Below, one piece after another: positions 12,831 through 26,152 of a stretch of DNA of 64,000 nt; within the stretch, counting starts at the first letter, position 1, and the number at the start of each line of letters is the position of its first letter. The notes under the pieces were generated by a model. The model was not told where the DNA came from. It did no database searches and saw only the letters and a program-made list of their open reading frames with translations. The stretch comes from Reticulitermes lucifugus. Lineage: Eukaryota > Arthropoda > Insecta > Blattodea > Rhinotermitidae. The stretch is taken from assembly GCA_026260175.1 (NCBI GenBank), contig JAKCWW010000267.1:62001-126000 (forward strand), written 5' to 3'. The position numbers and the translations under genes were made by a program.

Positions 12831-12997
12831 TACAAAGAGAGCTATACTTGGACCATCATACATAATACGGAAAGTACTGCAGTCTGAAATTCGAAACCTG
12901 AGCGGTGGGGATCACCGCTGGTTCAAGAGATGTACCAGGGAGAAAAGGTCTGTGACAAGAGAACATAATAATAACAATAATAATAATAATAATAATA
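12787..12997 (+). mobile_element. 3' end of an interspersed element with (AAT)n tail
   Basis: About 130 bp of non-simple sequence lies between two AAT-rich microsatellites (12787-12832 and 12966-12997). One plus-strand frame is open across it from about 12842, reading AILGPSYIIRKVLQSEIRN, LSGGDHRWFKRCTREKRSVT and then Asn repeats from the AAT tail. An open frame running into an (AAT)n tail suggests the 3' end of a LINE-type element, but I cannot name the family. It may alternatively be two microsatellites flanking an older fragment. Confidence 0.4.
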
Positions 12998-14120
12998 CGT
13001 GCAATATTCAGTACAGTTTTGGCAAAGTGATTTAACAGCTGGACCTATAAAGACTCTTGGCTATACATTGTTAAATACGTAGACGTACCTACAGGATACA
13101 TGAATGGTGACAAGATAAGTTTATGACAAAATGTAAGACTATTTATACTGACAGGAATTCTGACACCAACTGAGAGCCCGGAGCGATTTGCTTTAGCTAT
13201 TGGTGAAAACAGGTACATCTCACTTTCTACATAGAAAAGTGTAAAGTTGTTGTTCAAGTGCAAGAAATTAACTTGGAAAAAGCGCGTTCCTTAAAATTTT
13301 CTCTCTATATAGCTGTTACAGGAGTATGAAAATAACGTGTAAAATCATGTACCCACAGTGTACGGATAGCAAAATGGGAAAGAATAGGAGTGCGTCGTGA
13401 TCTTAGCGTTAATAGTCATGTCATAGCACTGTATAGAACACTGTCTCCTTCTAGCTCTTATAACTGGGATAATAAGCACCCATTTTTTAAGTTAAATTTG
13501 TATAATATGCATAGCATTACGTCAGACTTCTTTACTGCCACGCGAAAAATAAATGTTTTGAAAGAGAAGTAACATATATAGAGAGAGTTTTAACCCTAAA
13601 AAATTTTGTTACGATTAGTGGAATTTGCTAACTGCTCTATTAAGTGTAGTTTACTTTCAGAAACTGAAAATCATTTACGTATTTCCCGCCTTGTGAGAAA
13701 CATATTGGTTCATTTCAATATTCACAAAATCTTCTCTGATTTCGAACCTGCATCAATTGAAATCTTTCGACATTTTACTTTTCATTTCTCTCAACATCGT
13801 GTTCATGTTTACTCCAATTTAATGCCTAAAGTTGTCTCTTCTGTGATTTCCTGAACAAACTCTTGCACATGTTTCTATCGTCTTGGTGTGGTGTGCAATG
13901 TTCCCTTCTTATTTGTCTTAATATGATCATCCTAAGAACTGTTGCAAATTCTGCATTAGACTGTAATACCAGAAAGTGAAGTTGAACTGATAAATGCACT
14001 TTCTTAGCAATAAGGGGATTCGAAAAGCGTAGGAATGAATTTTATTTGTTATTACTGCTGCTGCTCTTTTTGTTATAAAAGTAAGTATATAATTTAAAAC
14101 ATAAACACATGTTTGAGAGT

Positions 14121-14202
14121 GATTGATTGATTGAAAGAGCAAGTGAGTGAGTGACTGAGTGAGTGATGATTTCGTCACAGTGGGTGAGCGAATGAGCGAG
14201 TG
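14121..14202. repeat. GATT / GAGT tetranucleotide-like repeat
   Basis: GATTGATTGATTG is followed by AAGTGAGTGAGTGACTGAGT and a degenerate GAGC/GAAT run. It is an impure tetranucleotide microsatellite. Confidence 0.8.
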
Positions 14203-15390
14203 TTAAAGTGACAACACGATCATGCCTAAGTTACTTCAATATTTAGAGTTTCTTTACGAAGTAAAAAAGAATTCTTGCGTGGAGACACGTCAGTCTGCCT
14301 ATCTGCGTGCGTGTCCACCTTTTCAGATTCTCAGATTAACATGAACTACGGTGTATGGGTTGTTTATACAATTTGTCCCCAAGCATTGTGTGTTTAGAGA
14401 AAATCGGCTCTGTGACAGTCATGCTCTATTTAAGGGCGTCAAAGAATTTCCAACTGTAGACCTACCTTTAAATATCTTGAACGGTGTGCGTAAAATTCAG
14501 TAGAGAAAGTCTAAATGTAATTTTATTGAGAAATTATGAGTCTAATGAATATCGTTGCAATAAAAGCCATATTTCAATTAAGGACGTAAATTACATTTTG
14601 CCAATTTTTTACGATTTTCGGTGGATTTCTCTTAAACTCCGTACAAACGATATTCACGGAAATTTGCTGAGTGATTTTAAATTGCGTGAAAATCGTCAAG
14701 AGTCATGCAGTCCACAACTTTGTAAATGAAGGCGGCAGGTTCTAAAGAAAAATGGAAAGTGGATAAACCTGCTTCTCAGCGTAAAAGATAAAAAACTCAA
14801 TACTCAATATCAACGATGTGGAATCCCCTTCTGTTGTGACTTGAATGGTTTCGAAACATAAGTTTAATAATTCTTTGGTTTCCCTTACTTGAAACATTAT
14901 CCTGTGTGTGTTTTTATAAATAAAATTTAGAAGGGAAACGCCAGTTTATTTCATCGGACAGCTAAAGCAATTTCTACTTTCCCTCAGAGAAATGTTACTT
15001 ATCCAAAATATCTGCAAATAAAAATTTTGCATTAGATGCTGCTGCGCATTCCTTGAAACTCTTCCGTATGGCTGTTTCGGAAGGTCTGTTATACATCACA
15101 AACATTGGTCGCAAAAGCAAAGCTGTGCTGCTCTTCCATCATTTGTCACTCCTGTCCGCAGTTGCAGCACCTCTCCACCAGACCTTGTTTTGTCAAAGCT
15201 CTTCACGCAGTTCAATAGGACAGACTTCCTTTTATGTACGCTGAGAAACAAGCCCGTTACCGTCTCATCGGCCTAAAAGACATGATTTTCTTCCCCTGGT
15301 TACATCATAAGTGCTGTAATTCATAATTTTTCAGTATAGTAGTAAATTTTTACAAGCTAATAAACATGTTATGGATGAAAATAAGTAACT

Positions 15391-15573
15391 AGGCTACGGG
15401 CTGCAGAACCGTGTATTTGGGAGTTTGAAGCCTGGCATGGGCAGATTTTTCTCTCTGTACAGCATCAAAACCAGTTCTCAGGTCCACCCAGTCTCCTACC
15501 CAGTGGGTATTGTAGCCTATTACCCCATGAGAACTGCGACCGGGCTGTGAAGCTGGCCAAACGCCACCATCCA
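15391..15573 (+). mobile_element. tRNA-derived SINE, family B (truncated, diverged)
   Basis: The family B order is recognisable: GGCTACGGGCTG near the start, TGGGCAGATTTTTCTCT, then GTCCACCCAGTCTCCTACCC AGTGGGTA, then a diverged remnant of the AAGCGG..GGCGCTAACCACC block. The 3' part with GCCGAGGTTAAG is missing. Confidence 0.6.
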
Positions 15574-18456
15574 AAGCAAATTTTAAATAATGCGTGCAGC
15601 TATATTTAAGCACAGAGACAACTTTGTCTTTATAACTTGTTAGGGTGATCTTAACGAGAAGGTAGGTTGTGAGCAGGGTATGTAACAAATAAGGGCGAGG
15701 ACAGAAATAGGCCTCATTCTTTTATTCTGGAAAACAGAAAGAAATAGCGAGGGAGGCCTACAAATACAAGGAAATATAACTCACATATAGGAACACATTC
15801 TGAAGATGTGTGCTGGAGCAATTGGTCTCAGGATAGAAACTTTAACGAGGTCGTGTGAGCAAGATAACGAGCCCTCCGATTTCATAAAAAGTGGAAAATG
15901 TTTAACTCTAAACTCTCAGAAACCATTCTCATGTAGTTGCATTAATAAACGTATTAGTAATTCTCATCTTTAAGGCTAGGGAGATAATTAGATGTGTCAG
16001 CTTATCCTATTCGATTCCATTTTGTGTACAGCGCCCAGTACAAATGTGTGTTCTCCCAGACTCCTTTGTGGGTAATCGGCTATTTTTCTTTCTGTAGTCA
16101 AGCTACAGGGACCTGAATCTGATCGTCCACCGCCATCTGGAGCCGAAATGGAAATACGCGGAGCTGTACTTCCAAATCTTCACACGTTTTAGCGTGTCCT
16201 GCCTAATTAGGAACAGAGAGAACCGTGCCTTTACATTTTCACACGATTATTTGTGTGGTTTTTAGAATTATGGAACACAAGAACTCTTAGGAGATAATTT
16301 ACTAGCAGAAAGAGCTATACTCAACCCCCAGAAAGTATACGCTGATCAAGCTTGATATCTAGGTTCTTGTGTGTTTAAAGTGGAAAAGAATCACTTTTAC
16401 AATTTTCGTTCTCCTACTCGGCTATATTTAATTACGTAAAATGAAATTGGTTTATCTGGGTCTATACCACCACACCTGAAGCCTGTAAACCTGCATCAAG
16501 CATGCATCCCATTTTCCTGCTTGAGGCCTCTTTGTTTGCTGCAGTGCATATTCATACAGGAATAGCTCCCATTTCCTTCCACTAGATTACACATAATCCT
16601 TTCTCTCTCTTTCTCTCTCTCAAACAGCGTCGCTAATAATCTACACGCCAGTTAGTTAAAACTACAGCACATTTCGGATCCTACAATAAAATTACTCGTG
16701 CCTTTCAAATCAATTCAGTATCAACATAATTTAGGTCCATTACTGGAAAAGAAAAGAGGCCGTCACTTATGAAATTTACTCGACAAATATCATAATCTGG
16801 GGGATAATATTAAAACTGACCTGGAAGCAGTAAATTGTGAGGATATAGACTGGATTCATTTCGATACTTAAATAGTGACCACTGGCAGACTGTTGTGACA
16901 AAAGTAATAAACTTTCGGCTTCAATAAATTTGGAGATTTCTTGAAGAACTGAGTAACTAGTAGCTTCTCAAAGTACAGTCTGCTCCCTACAGGTAGTTCA
17001 TGAACACTGAAGGTAGAAGCAAAGGATTTCAAAGCCATTTCGTATCAAATGATGGAAAACTTAGGGTCTAACTGTAGTAGGAGCTACGCAATTTGCTCCG
17101 ACGCGCATGAAGCTGATGTGACCGTCTGACGTAACGTTTCTTCAGCACAAACTCGATGATGCCCGAAGACAGTCGGGGCTTGTTCACGCGACGCACGACT
17201 AGGCCCACAGTTTACACGTGATGACGTGCAGTGACCAGTCGACTGACTGGAAGTCCGTAGACTTTGATTTCTATTATTGGCGGAGATAGAAATTTACTGC
17301 ATTTCACTTTACCGCCGCATTTCTACCGGCTCGAAACCACCACTCTAGTGGCTATCAGGGTCACTTTCCAGCCGGGACGTGAAGCCTACCATTTATCTCC
17401 ATCTAATGTCGAGTTTAAAAGTGAATTGAGCCATACATCAACTGTCCGACATGTACTAATTCTGTAGTGCTTAATTTGGCACATAAACAACTTTTCGGTG
17501 TCTTTCCTCCCTCTCAAGCAAATTAGACCCTATTCTGAGTCAGAAGAATTGATTTATTCTATACGATGTATGGAGTACGTTTGACAGATAAGTCAAACAC
17601 ATCATCCAATTGTAAGAGAGGTCGCTCACCTTAAAATGGTTATGACTGTATGACGTGAAGTCCAAAATATTAAATTTCTTCCTTGGAAGAAGTGAACATT
17701 TTCGTGCGGTATATTTAAAGCATTTTAAACTAACAGGTTATCTACACCAGCAAACTGAGCAAGTTGGTTCAAAATATAAAGCTTGACTTGTGTTCGGTAG
17801 ATGACCGATACAAATTTTCGGTCGGGACGCCAACAATACTGAGGGAAGCTTTAGGTTTTTTCTGCAGCATCTTCAGACAAAATCCATATTACCTCAAATT
17901 AAGCCACTTCCGCTTTATTCCAAAGCCTTTCTAAGTCATATTTCACTAATCAGTCTACAATTTGACTGTAGATCTATACAGCCTGAGTCACTGACAGCGT
18001 CGGTAAGTAAAACACGAAATGTACATCATAAATAAGGAATGTCCGATATTCCCTTCCACAGTGTGGACCTACCAATTCAAACATTCATATTTGCATATGT
18101 TTCTTCCATACGCAAGAATTTATGCAATCTCAGCCAAGAAACAATGACAGGTAATGTGTGGTTACATTTATTCACAAGTAGTAGTTCAGTAAATATCGTA
18201 GCATTCAGAACGACCCAGCTCGATCCCACCTGTCACCGCTAATAGGGTGAACACACAGACAAACACGTCATTATAACATCAATCATCTGACGACCTGAGC
18301 AGAACCAATTTACTAAACGTCATGCAGATAATTGACAATGTCCAACATAGTACGTGGTCATGAATTAACCGACCGACAGGGCGTCATCCGTTGGAATGGA
18401 GAGATGAAGAGAGCGGTTTGGATTAGCCTCGGAACGACGAACAGATAGGCCCATAA

Positions 18457-18568
18457 AGCAGAGAAGAGGAGGAAGGTGGTGAAGAAAAAGAGGAAGATGC
18501 AGAATCAGAAGAACAAGAAGAGGAAGATGGTGGTGGTAGTGGTGGTGGTGGTGGTGGTGGTGGGTGGT
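18457..18568. repeat. Purine-rich GAA/GGA tract passing into (GGT)n
   Basis: About 75 bp of GAGGAAGAAG-type purine sequence runs into roughly 35 bp of GGT repeats. The purine strand is the plus strand, which is the template strand for wg. Confidence 0.85.
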
Positions 18569-21315
18569 TATTAAGAATTAACCGTTCACAAAACTTTTTA
18601 ATGCTTTACTTTGAACGTCTTAGAAAGTTTGTATGTTTATAGATTAATGATTTACATACATTATAAGACATGTGATGTACTGAGCAATGAGATTCATGCA
18701 AAAGCAGTTTCGCACTACACATTACTACTAAGTACCTCATTTCCTTTTTCTTCTTACTTATATATATAACGATATGTAAATGTTCTCATGCAGTTGAAGA
18801 GTTATGTAAAAAGACGCCATTTATGTATTGTCTAGCAGGTTTATTATTTGGGTCTATTAATGGGTTAGGACGTATTCGTCATGCAGGATGATGGTACATC
18901 TGCCACATCCGTGCGGCCGGCAATATTTAACAGCCGTAGTAAAATTCGATATTTACATTCAGTGTAATTGACTGTTATTTATAGACTAACTTTAGGATAT
19001 TAAATAAATGTTATATATTACACGCATGTACGAGAGTAGACTGTACCTAAAACCATAAAAGCGCCGGAATACATAATTTCGCACAGGACTTACCTGCGTA
19101 AGGCAAATTAAGATTCATGTAACAAAAGCAATTTTTTTATAAAATTTTTCTGCATGAAATAAAGACCAATAAAGAAGACAGAAAATCAAGTGTAAATAAC
19201 AATTGTAAAGTGCAGAAGACTGGAGAGTAAGACTAATAAGAGGTGAGCAGGTTTAAATCCTCTAGGATATAAGGCCACATTCTTGGATAGTTACTTGGCT
19301 ACATTTCGAAATAGCATACTGCATTAATACTCTTGCACTAGCCCGAAGACAAATGCAACAAAATCCTCCGTAAATGATTACCAAAGAATATGGCGAGAGG
19401 CTGTCGCTATATCGCCACTCTAGACAGCTGGCTTAAAAGCAGTTTGCTTGCAATGCATTGTTAAATAAACGAGAAAATCACATCTTAAACAATAAAACAA
19501 GTGACAATTCAGTATTGTGGACTATAGGGCTATAGGTGCATGTGTGTTTGAATTTCAGTTATGTTAATTACATGCTAGCAATTTTTCAACTTAATAATAA
19601 AGAAATGTTTCCAGAATTTATTCTTCTAAATAGAGACAGGAAGTGCATCAAATATAAAGATATATCAAATGAAGAGTCGCATATCACGAGCCTCTCATGC
19701 GGATTACGGGACACTGTTTTTGGAGATTTGATTGACTGTGGTTCGAACAACTGATGGCTGCGACCACCCCAAACTATCGACACGCGCACACAGCGTGTGG
19801 CCAGCTACAATACAGACAGTTCTAAATAAGGACAAACAATAGAAATCTTATTACGTACTTTGTAAAAAAAAACATTCAGTTATTCGTCGCAAGCCATGCA
19901 GTCCTTTCTTTCTGCTCGTGTGTCCAGTATCATTGCACATATTAAGCTGCACACGTACTACAACCACTACGCCGTAGGAAGCATACAAATCAGAGTTCTG
20001 AAAAATTGCATTGCTGAAGTTGAAAATGACAAATAGGCCTAACATTAATGGCGAAGTACCATGTAGGCTGAACATTGAGGCGTAAAGCATGCGGCTTCTC
20101 TGAACCCCCTGGGTGGGGGGTGAGTGGTGTGCTGACTGCCTGAAATCTTCAGTAAAGTATATTTGATGTCGTTTGGGACAAGGACCGTGCCGACTGGTAA
20201 AGGCTTAAGTAACTGACATCACTAAACCCCATAAAAGTGCACTTCAATGTCATATTACAAACTTCTCTTTCACTTTTCGGTTATAGGATCATCACCAATG
20301 AGATCAGGTTTACGTATATTTTCAACTACATAAGGCTTTTACGTAAGCCTGCATGGGGTCATAATAACGATAATAATATTCTTGTTTTCTCCTGATTAAG
20401 CAATAAATCAGTAATATTTGTTCAATATTATCATTAAACTCTCAATATTAAAAGGGGATATGTGAATGTTTCGCACAATACACTATTAAAAGAGATAATG
20501 GAAAACAAAATTAAAATTAACATTAAATTTCAGTATTAAAACTTCTTAGTTTATCTGTTTGGATATACGTTTGCACCCTCTTCGTGCGTCCACTCGCTTA
20601 CATTACTTAAGTTTTAACAGCTTTTAATGTTCCGAGCAAATAAAATAACATGAGGTAAAATGGACTTTTAAAATTCATACAAATTTTTTTAGGAAAATTT
20701 AACAGCTGGAAGCTACTTGAAATACCTAAGCGTGGATGTAAATAATATAAAAAGTACATAAGGATTAGGCTGTAAGTCTTTTTCGTGGAATCATATAGCT
20801 CGAAGTAGGATCTCTTATTCTTGAGAAAATGGCATATTATTACTAGCTTAGGCTTAGAAGTATCCAGCAAAAACTATTATGTATACGAGTACACCCCAAA
20901 TGTGCAGACATACAAAGCAATGATTTTAACATATTTATCTACACCTATTGAAAGATTTAGGAAAATATGTTAAAATTATATGCATAACTTTGTCCACTTG
21001 TTCTTCTTTCACCTGCTGTTCCATAAACACTTCAGCTTACTTCAGACTGCTGCCACTCTTTCTCTGATTCCATTTTGTTTGTCTTTTTTTTATCTTGCTG
21101 CTTCCCTCATAATTTATTTTTCTTTAATTCTGGAACCCTTAATGAATCCCAGTGTCATTAATATTCTATATAGCATAGGCCCATTTCACCCCATTCTTAA
21201 CTCGAATAATCTTTCTTGTGATATTTCTGATTTAAAATATTGTCCGTTCCTCTGAATTAGTATTGTGTACCCTCTTTCTATTTTAGAAAATATTTCAACT
21301 TGTAAAATCTTACAA

Positions 21316-21655
21316 CACGCATGTTCAACATTTTATATGGTGCTAGCAACTTCGGAAAAATTTGGTCTGCATGTGGGCAACACGAAATTCAGAATGAAGA
21401 AAGAATAAGTATAAGTAGCTATAATTTAATTTTACCTGTGTATTTGTCACTATATCATTTATAATAAAAATGTACCAATACGAAAAATAGAAAAAAATTA
21501 TGCATATGAAATTTACAACCTAGGCTAGGGTGCCGCCTTTTGCAGCACATTTCTGCAAACTGAAGTATTAATGTAATGTATGTTTCCTTAAATAAAAGCT
21601 CATAACTTTTCGAAATTGCTTCCGTGTTCGATATCAGCTATGTTAGGGAAAGGCT
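21316..21655 (+). mobile_element. hAT-like MITE, uninterrupted related copy
   Basis: This copy aligns with 26153-26805 over most of its length. Shared blocks include GCATGTTCAAC, AGCAACTTCGG, AAATTTGGT, ATAATTT with TTACCTGTGT, GAAATTTACAA, CTAGGCTAGGGTG, TAATGTAATGTATGT and GAAATTGCTTC. It lacks the family B SINE found in the other copy and so acts as an empty site. Its terminal repeats have decayed. Confidence 0.65.
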
Positions 21656-21786
21656 TAAAAGACGTCTTCTTATTTTAAGTTAGGAGTTAAAGTTAAAGTT
21701 AGGAGGGGGGTTTCAACATAACACTGTGTCTCAGGCAACATGTTGTCTGCAAGTTATGCGGAGAAGGCCTACTTTGTAAGCTGACA

Positions 21787-21870
21787 CAATTGCCGACACC
21801 CGACATTAAATCCCAGGTCTGCTCTACCCTACAGCAAAACATTGGACCCACATGGGATATGTGGCTGAAT
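21787..21870 (+). mobile_element. Possible family C SINE remnant
   Basis: ATTAAATCCCAGGTCTGCTC resembles a decayed B box, and CCACATGGGATATGTGGCTG resembles the CATGTGGGATTTGTGGC landmark of the copy at 35750. It is short and weak. Confidence 0.28.
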
Positions 21871-24204
21871 ACTTAGACATAAACTATGAGTCTTTACCTT
21901 ATACCTATATATAGCACTGCGTTCTTAATAGTGGTGTCTATTTGCTATATATTTTACATTCCTGAAGATTGCGTGAGATTGTACAATGTAGAGTGTGAGG
22001 TGGAGCACTCAGGTATTCGTGTGAAAATTATGGACACATAGTACGTTGTATTGTTGTATATTCGAAAGTAAAGTTTCGTGATAGATGCTTACTGATCTAC
22101 AACAACGCTGCTTCTGCCATATGTTGTGTGTGACGCTTCCATTAATTCAACTTAGTGTATTGGTGTCGCGGAATTCCTGTCCGTTAAGTTTAAATTATCT
22201 CTGACTGCTCCGAGTGTCTAGAATTTGAACAGATGGTGGTCTTGTACTCTAGTTGCGCACGGGGCGTTTCCTATTGTTCGCAGAAATCTGTTATGTAATA
22301 AGGCTATCTCTACGTCCGGGAGGAGCTGAAGGGCACTTACAACCACACTTGACATGCAGGATTTATGTCTGCCCGGGTCAGAAATTTGTCCAAACACATT
22401 CTAGTGTTAAAAAGCTGATATTTCTCTAAATCACGTAAACAACATATCCTACGCTTCAACTTTACAGAAAACCACAATCCGTTTCTTTAGAAAGAGCAAC
22501 AGTTTAAGGTTGTACAGGAAAATAAGACGCAGATATTTACTGCGAGAATCGTATGAAACGCATAAATGTTTTACTGACAAAAGCAAGAGTTTTAAATATG
22601 ACGTGTTATACCACTGGACTTTACACGGTTAGGGAAATTAAGTAGGCGAATAGCATGATTTTACTTTAAATGCATCCTTAACACCCCACGTCTCCCTTAT
22701 CAGCAAGTTTATAATCTTGAAATTGAACACGTGGAAAAAGACGTAACTAAAATGATAAGATTCGCAGAGCACTATTAGTACCAAATTGGGAATTATTATA
22801 AAGCATCCTACAAGCATTAGACATGAAAGTTTTGTCCTAGAAGTAGAGAAGGTAAGAGCTGTCTTATCTACAAAAATCGAAAAGAAGTACATAAACCTAT
22901 GGACCAATATAAATGCTTCTTCCCACTTCAAATGTTCTTAAAAAATAATGGTTATTTGTTTCGTATTAAAATCTATAATTTAAAGATGGCGATTTTATAG
23001 AGTGACGATTTCTATTATTTCTTATGGGAGAGACCATTCTTTCTTAAGCCTACACTCAAAAGTCCGCTGAGAAGACAATAAGTAAAATCATGAATTACGA
23101 AAGATTATAAATTACTGAAAAAGTCTGGAATTCTCTGAGAACTGGTACAATATGCTATCGCTGGAAGCCACCTTTTTATTTATTCTAATCGCTCATCCGA
23201 ATAACACTTGTCCGCTGGGAATCAATCACATTTCAAGTGCTTAGGCCCACATAGTAACATACTTCGAATTTATTCAGCAATCTAAAACTGGATTGTGTGT
23301 GACATCCTCTTTGCTTTCTCGTAGAGGAAGTGGCAGACTACAGTTTATACTGTGACTCAGAGATAAGTTATTATGAACACACAAGACGTAACTTCTACTG
23401 AAATACATTTCTGCACAGAGAATAACGCTGTCATGTCACGCCACACAGAAAAGAAACAGGAAAACAGCAAACTCCGGCCACTTTATTTATCGATTGTTTC
23501 TCGCGTACGGCATCTGTTGATTCGTCGATAAAGAAAGGACGAAGTTTGTAATTTTTTCTATTTATTTTCTTTTTTGAAACATAAGTTATTGTAGTAATGC
23601 ACATCAACAACCTGTATCATTATAGCCATCCAGATCTCCAGCAAAATCAAGATCTACGTTGAAGACATGCTGTCAGTGTGCTTGCCTTCGTCTTTACTCA
23701 TAGCAGCCTATAGCATATTGGGCACAACCAGAGCATGCGCGAGGTAATTTTAACTCAGTACTTATGTGTAAAATAAGCTGCCTCCAGTTGTACAGAAATG
23801 CAATTTGTATCCCTTTAGAGATATTCATGACAATGCTGTTGATTTGATTCTTCAGAATACATATAAATTTACCGATAAAATGTTTTCGGCTATGATTAAA
23901 TAAAACTCAAAGATTAAATTTTATAAGTGAATTAAGAAATTATTGCAATCGAGGCTTTACGTATAATAAAATTATAAATTCAATAATACTGCTCTTTCGT
24001 CCTTGATATATGAGTATTTTCTTTCTTCCTTTTAGTTTACCATTTTAAGGACTGCCATTCTACTAAATCATACACATAAAATCAAATTCTACTTGATGGT
24101 AAAGCATTTCTTCTCCATTATAAAGATCAAACTGTTTATTGTGAAATCATAATAAACACAAAATTACACAGTGCGGCAAAAATGCACAGCTTCTTAAAGT
24201 TACA

Positions 24205-24432
24205 TCTTCTTCTTCTTCGGTGGCACTACAGTCCAATGCGGACCTTCGCCTCCTTAATGGCCCTTTCCCNNNNNNNNNNNNNNNNNNNNNNNNNNNNNNN
24301 NNNNNNNNNNNNNNNNNNNNNNNNNNNNNNTGTTTGTACACAATTCCACCATCTGTTTCTTGGTCGTCCTCTTGGTCGACTTCCTTGAGGATTGTTATTA
24401 AATACTTGACTTGCTGTTCTTTTATTCTCCAT
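24205..24432 (-). mobile_element. LINE 3' end with (GAA)n tail, contains assembly gap
   Basis: On the minus strand one frame reads NNNPQGSRPRGRPRNRWWN then CVQT, then 61 N, then ERAIKEAKVRIGL and a stop. This is the ORF2 C-terminal signature of a non-LTR retrotransposon (GRPRxRWW and KEAKVRIGL). The 3' UTR is only about 20 bp, GGACTGTAGTGCCACC, then a GAAGAAGAAG tail. The frame is open on both sides of the gap, so this may be a fairly young, 5'-truncated copy. The short tail sequence resembles the 3' end of family A SINEs. Confidence 0.72.
24270..24330. other. Assembly gap (61 N)
   Basis: A run of 61 undetermined bases lies inside the LINE 3' end. The missing stretch corresponds to about 20 codons. 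Confidence 0.99.
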
Positions 24433-24542
24433 TCTAAAGTTACATCAGATGATACATATAATTACCACTAGTCCCTAAAATTCATATGTGCAGAGCTAAG
24501 TTAACGTACATGTACGTGACTCATGGAAACTATGAAAACATT

Positions 24543-24790
24543 TTCTTTTGCTGTGGCCCTACAGCCCAAATCCGGCCTAGGTCGCCTAATTTTGAGGTTC
24601 CTAGATCACACACAGATACACTCAGTAGGATTCCTCTGAACTATCAGCCCATCGCGCACGCCGCTACCTACACAGCACACAACAAACACAAGAGACGAAC
24701 ATGTATGCCCTCAGGGGGTTTCGAACCCGCGATCCCAGGAATCCAGAGGCTACATACCTATGCCTTAGACTGCACGGCCACCGGCATCGG
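24543..24790 (-). mobile_element. tRNA-derived SINE, family A (full length)
   Basis: Minus-strand reading starts CCGATGCCGGTGGCCGTGCA, has A-box-like GTCTAAGGCATAGG, B-box GGTTCGAAACCCCC, the family body, and the 3' end GGGCTGTAGGGCCACAGCAA then AAGAAA. The tail keeps the CTGTAG..GCCAC motif also present in the nearby LINE end, which lies only about 110 bp to the left in the same orientation. Confidence 0.82.
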
Positions 24791-25539
24791 GATACAAATA
24801 TTTACGTAGGCTGATAAATAATCAGAATCAGGAAAATAGCATGGCTACGTTAGTAGCGATATGTGTATGGGCTAATAATGTACGACACTTTTTAATGAGT
24901 ACAGCGAATCTTTCAACACTTTTAAATACTATGTCCTACATCCGAATTTTAGATGCTTGAAATAGCCATAGAAGTGGCACTTACCATTCTTTAGAATATA
25001 ATAAACATTTTACACTCTTATCACTAAGAAGTAACTAAATCTTCGACTTCCTTGTAAGCATAATTATTTTGACATTGTGACCAATTGTAACAACACTTAA
25101 TACAATTTCACGACTTCCATAAACACACCATCAAACGTTTTCAAATAAAAGTGGGGGCAAGAAGAAATCTGAATTCTTACGCCGTGTAGAATTGTAGGTG
25201 GACACAGACGTTTCGGGTGAACGCGCTGCCTCCACCTTCTGAGAGGTGGAATTTCTTTCATGTAGGTTCTGAAATGATTTGAGCGTAAATTGATCCAGTT
25301 ATATGGGCGAGTTTTGTTATGTTGATAACTTATAAACTGAGGATGTTATGGTAAATTCTGGCTTATAAACTGTGGCTTATGTTCCTAATTTTGGACCTCG
25401 TTATTTATGCAGAATGGTGTATTTTCCTGAATTACTAAAATATTTGAAATGAAGTCGACAAACACCTAAGTATAAACAGGAACATATTCGAATTCGGAGA
25501 ATGATGACGTCAATAGATGTGAGTGATCAGCTTGAATCC

Positions 25540-25700
25540 TCTTTCGCTTTACCTTCAAGGAAAGAGGTTTCGTACCGCATTGAATAGGAGTCTGGGTGAC
25601 CTCCAAATACAGTGTGGACATTTTGGGGGCGAAAAAAGGCCCTTGCTCCTGCTGGGAATAAACCATAATTCCGCGGACTTCCAGACTGCAGCCCAGTCAC
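25540..25700 (-). mobile_element. tRNA-derived SINE, family B (diverged)
   Basis: On the minus strand the B-box-like GGTTTATTCCCAGCAGGAGC is followed by AAGGGCCTTTTTTCGCC and then GGTCACCCAGACTCCTATTC AATGCGG, matching the family B body (CACCCAGCCTCCTATTCAATGGG). The 3' half is lost. Confidence 0.5.
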
Positions 25701-26152
25701 AATACCGAATTAGCTATTCCAGCTGCCGAAACGACAGCTCAGAATTGCTAAAGACAGATAATTATGTACTACTTTTAACGACGTATCAGGTGCGGTCAGG
25801 AGCAAAATGCCTTCCTCAGTAGCCCAATTTTTATTCTATTGAAATTAAGAATGTTTAGCATTCACAGTTTGTCCGAATATCATCTTCAACCTTCATGGTG
25901 AAAGCAATAAAATAATTTTTTTATTGTCCAATAATATTAAACTCAAACAGAAAAATCGTAATTCGAAGAAGGTTTTATGAAATTTGGTTATATTCAATAC
26001 GAAATTAGAAGTAGGTGTGCACGGTGAAACCTCAACATTGACCAGATAACTTGCTAGTTGGTGCGAGGGTAAAAAGGCAAGATGGCAACAGGGCAAGCTA
26101 AATGCAATTTTCACCAAGAGTTTTATTATTTTCCTTTGAGAAAGGTCTAGAG

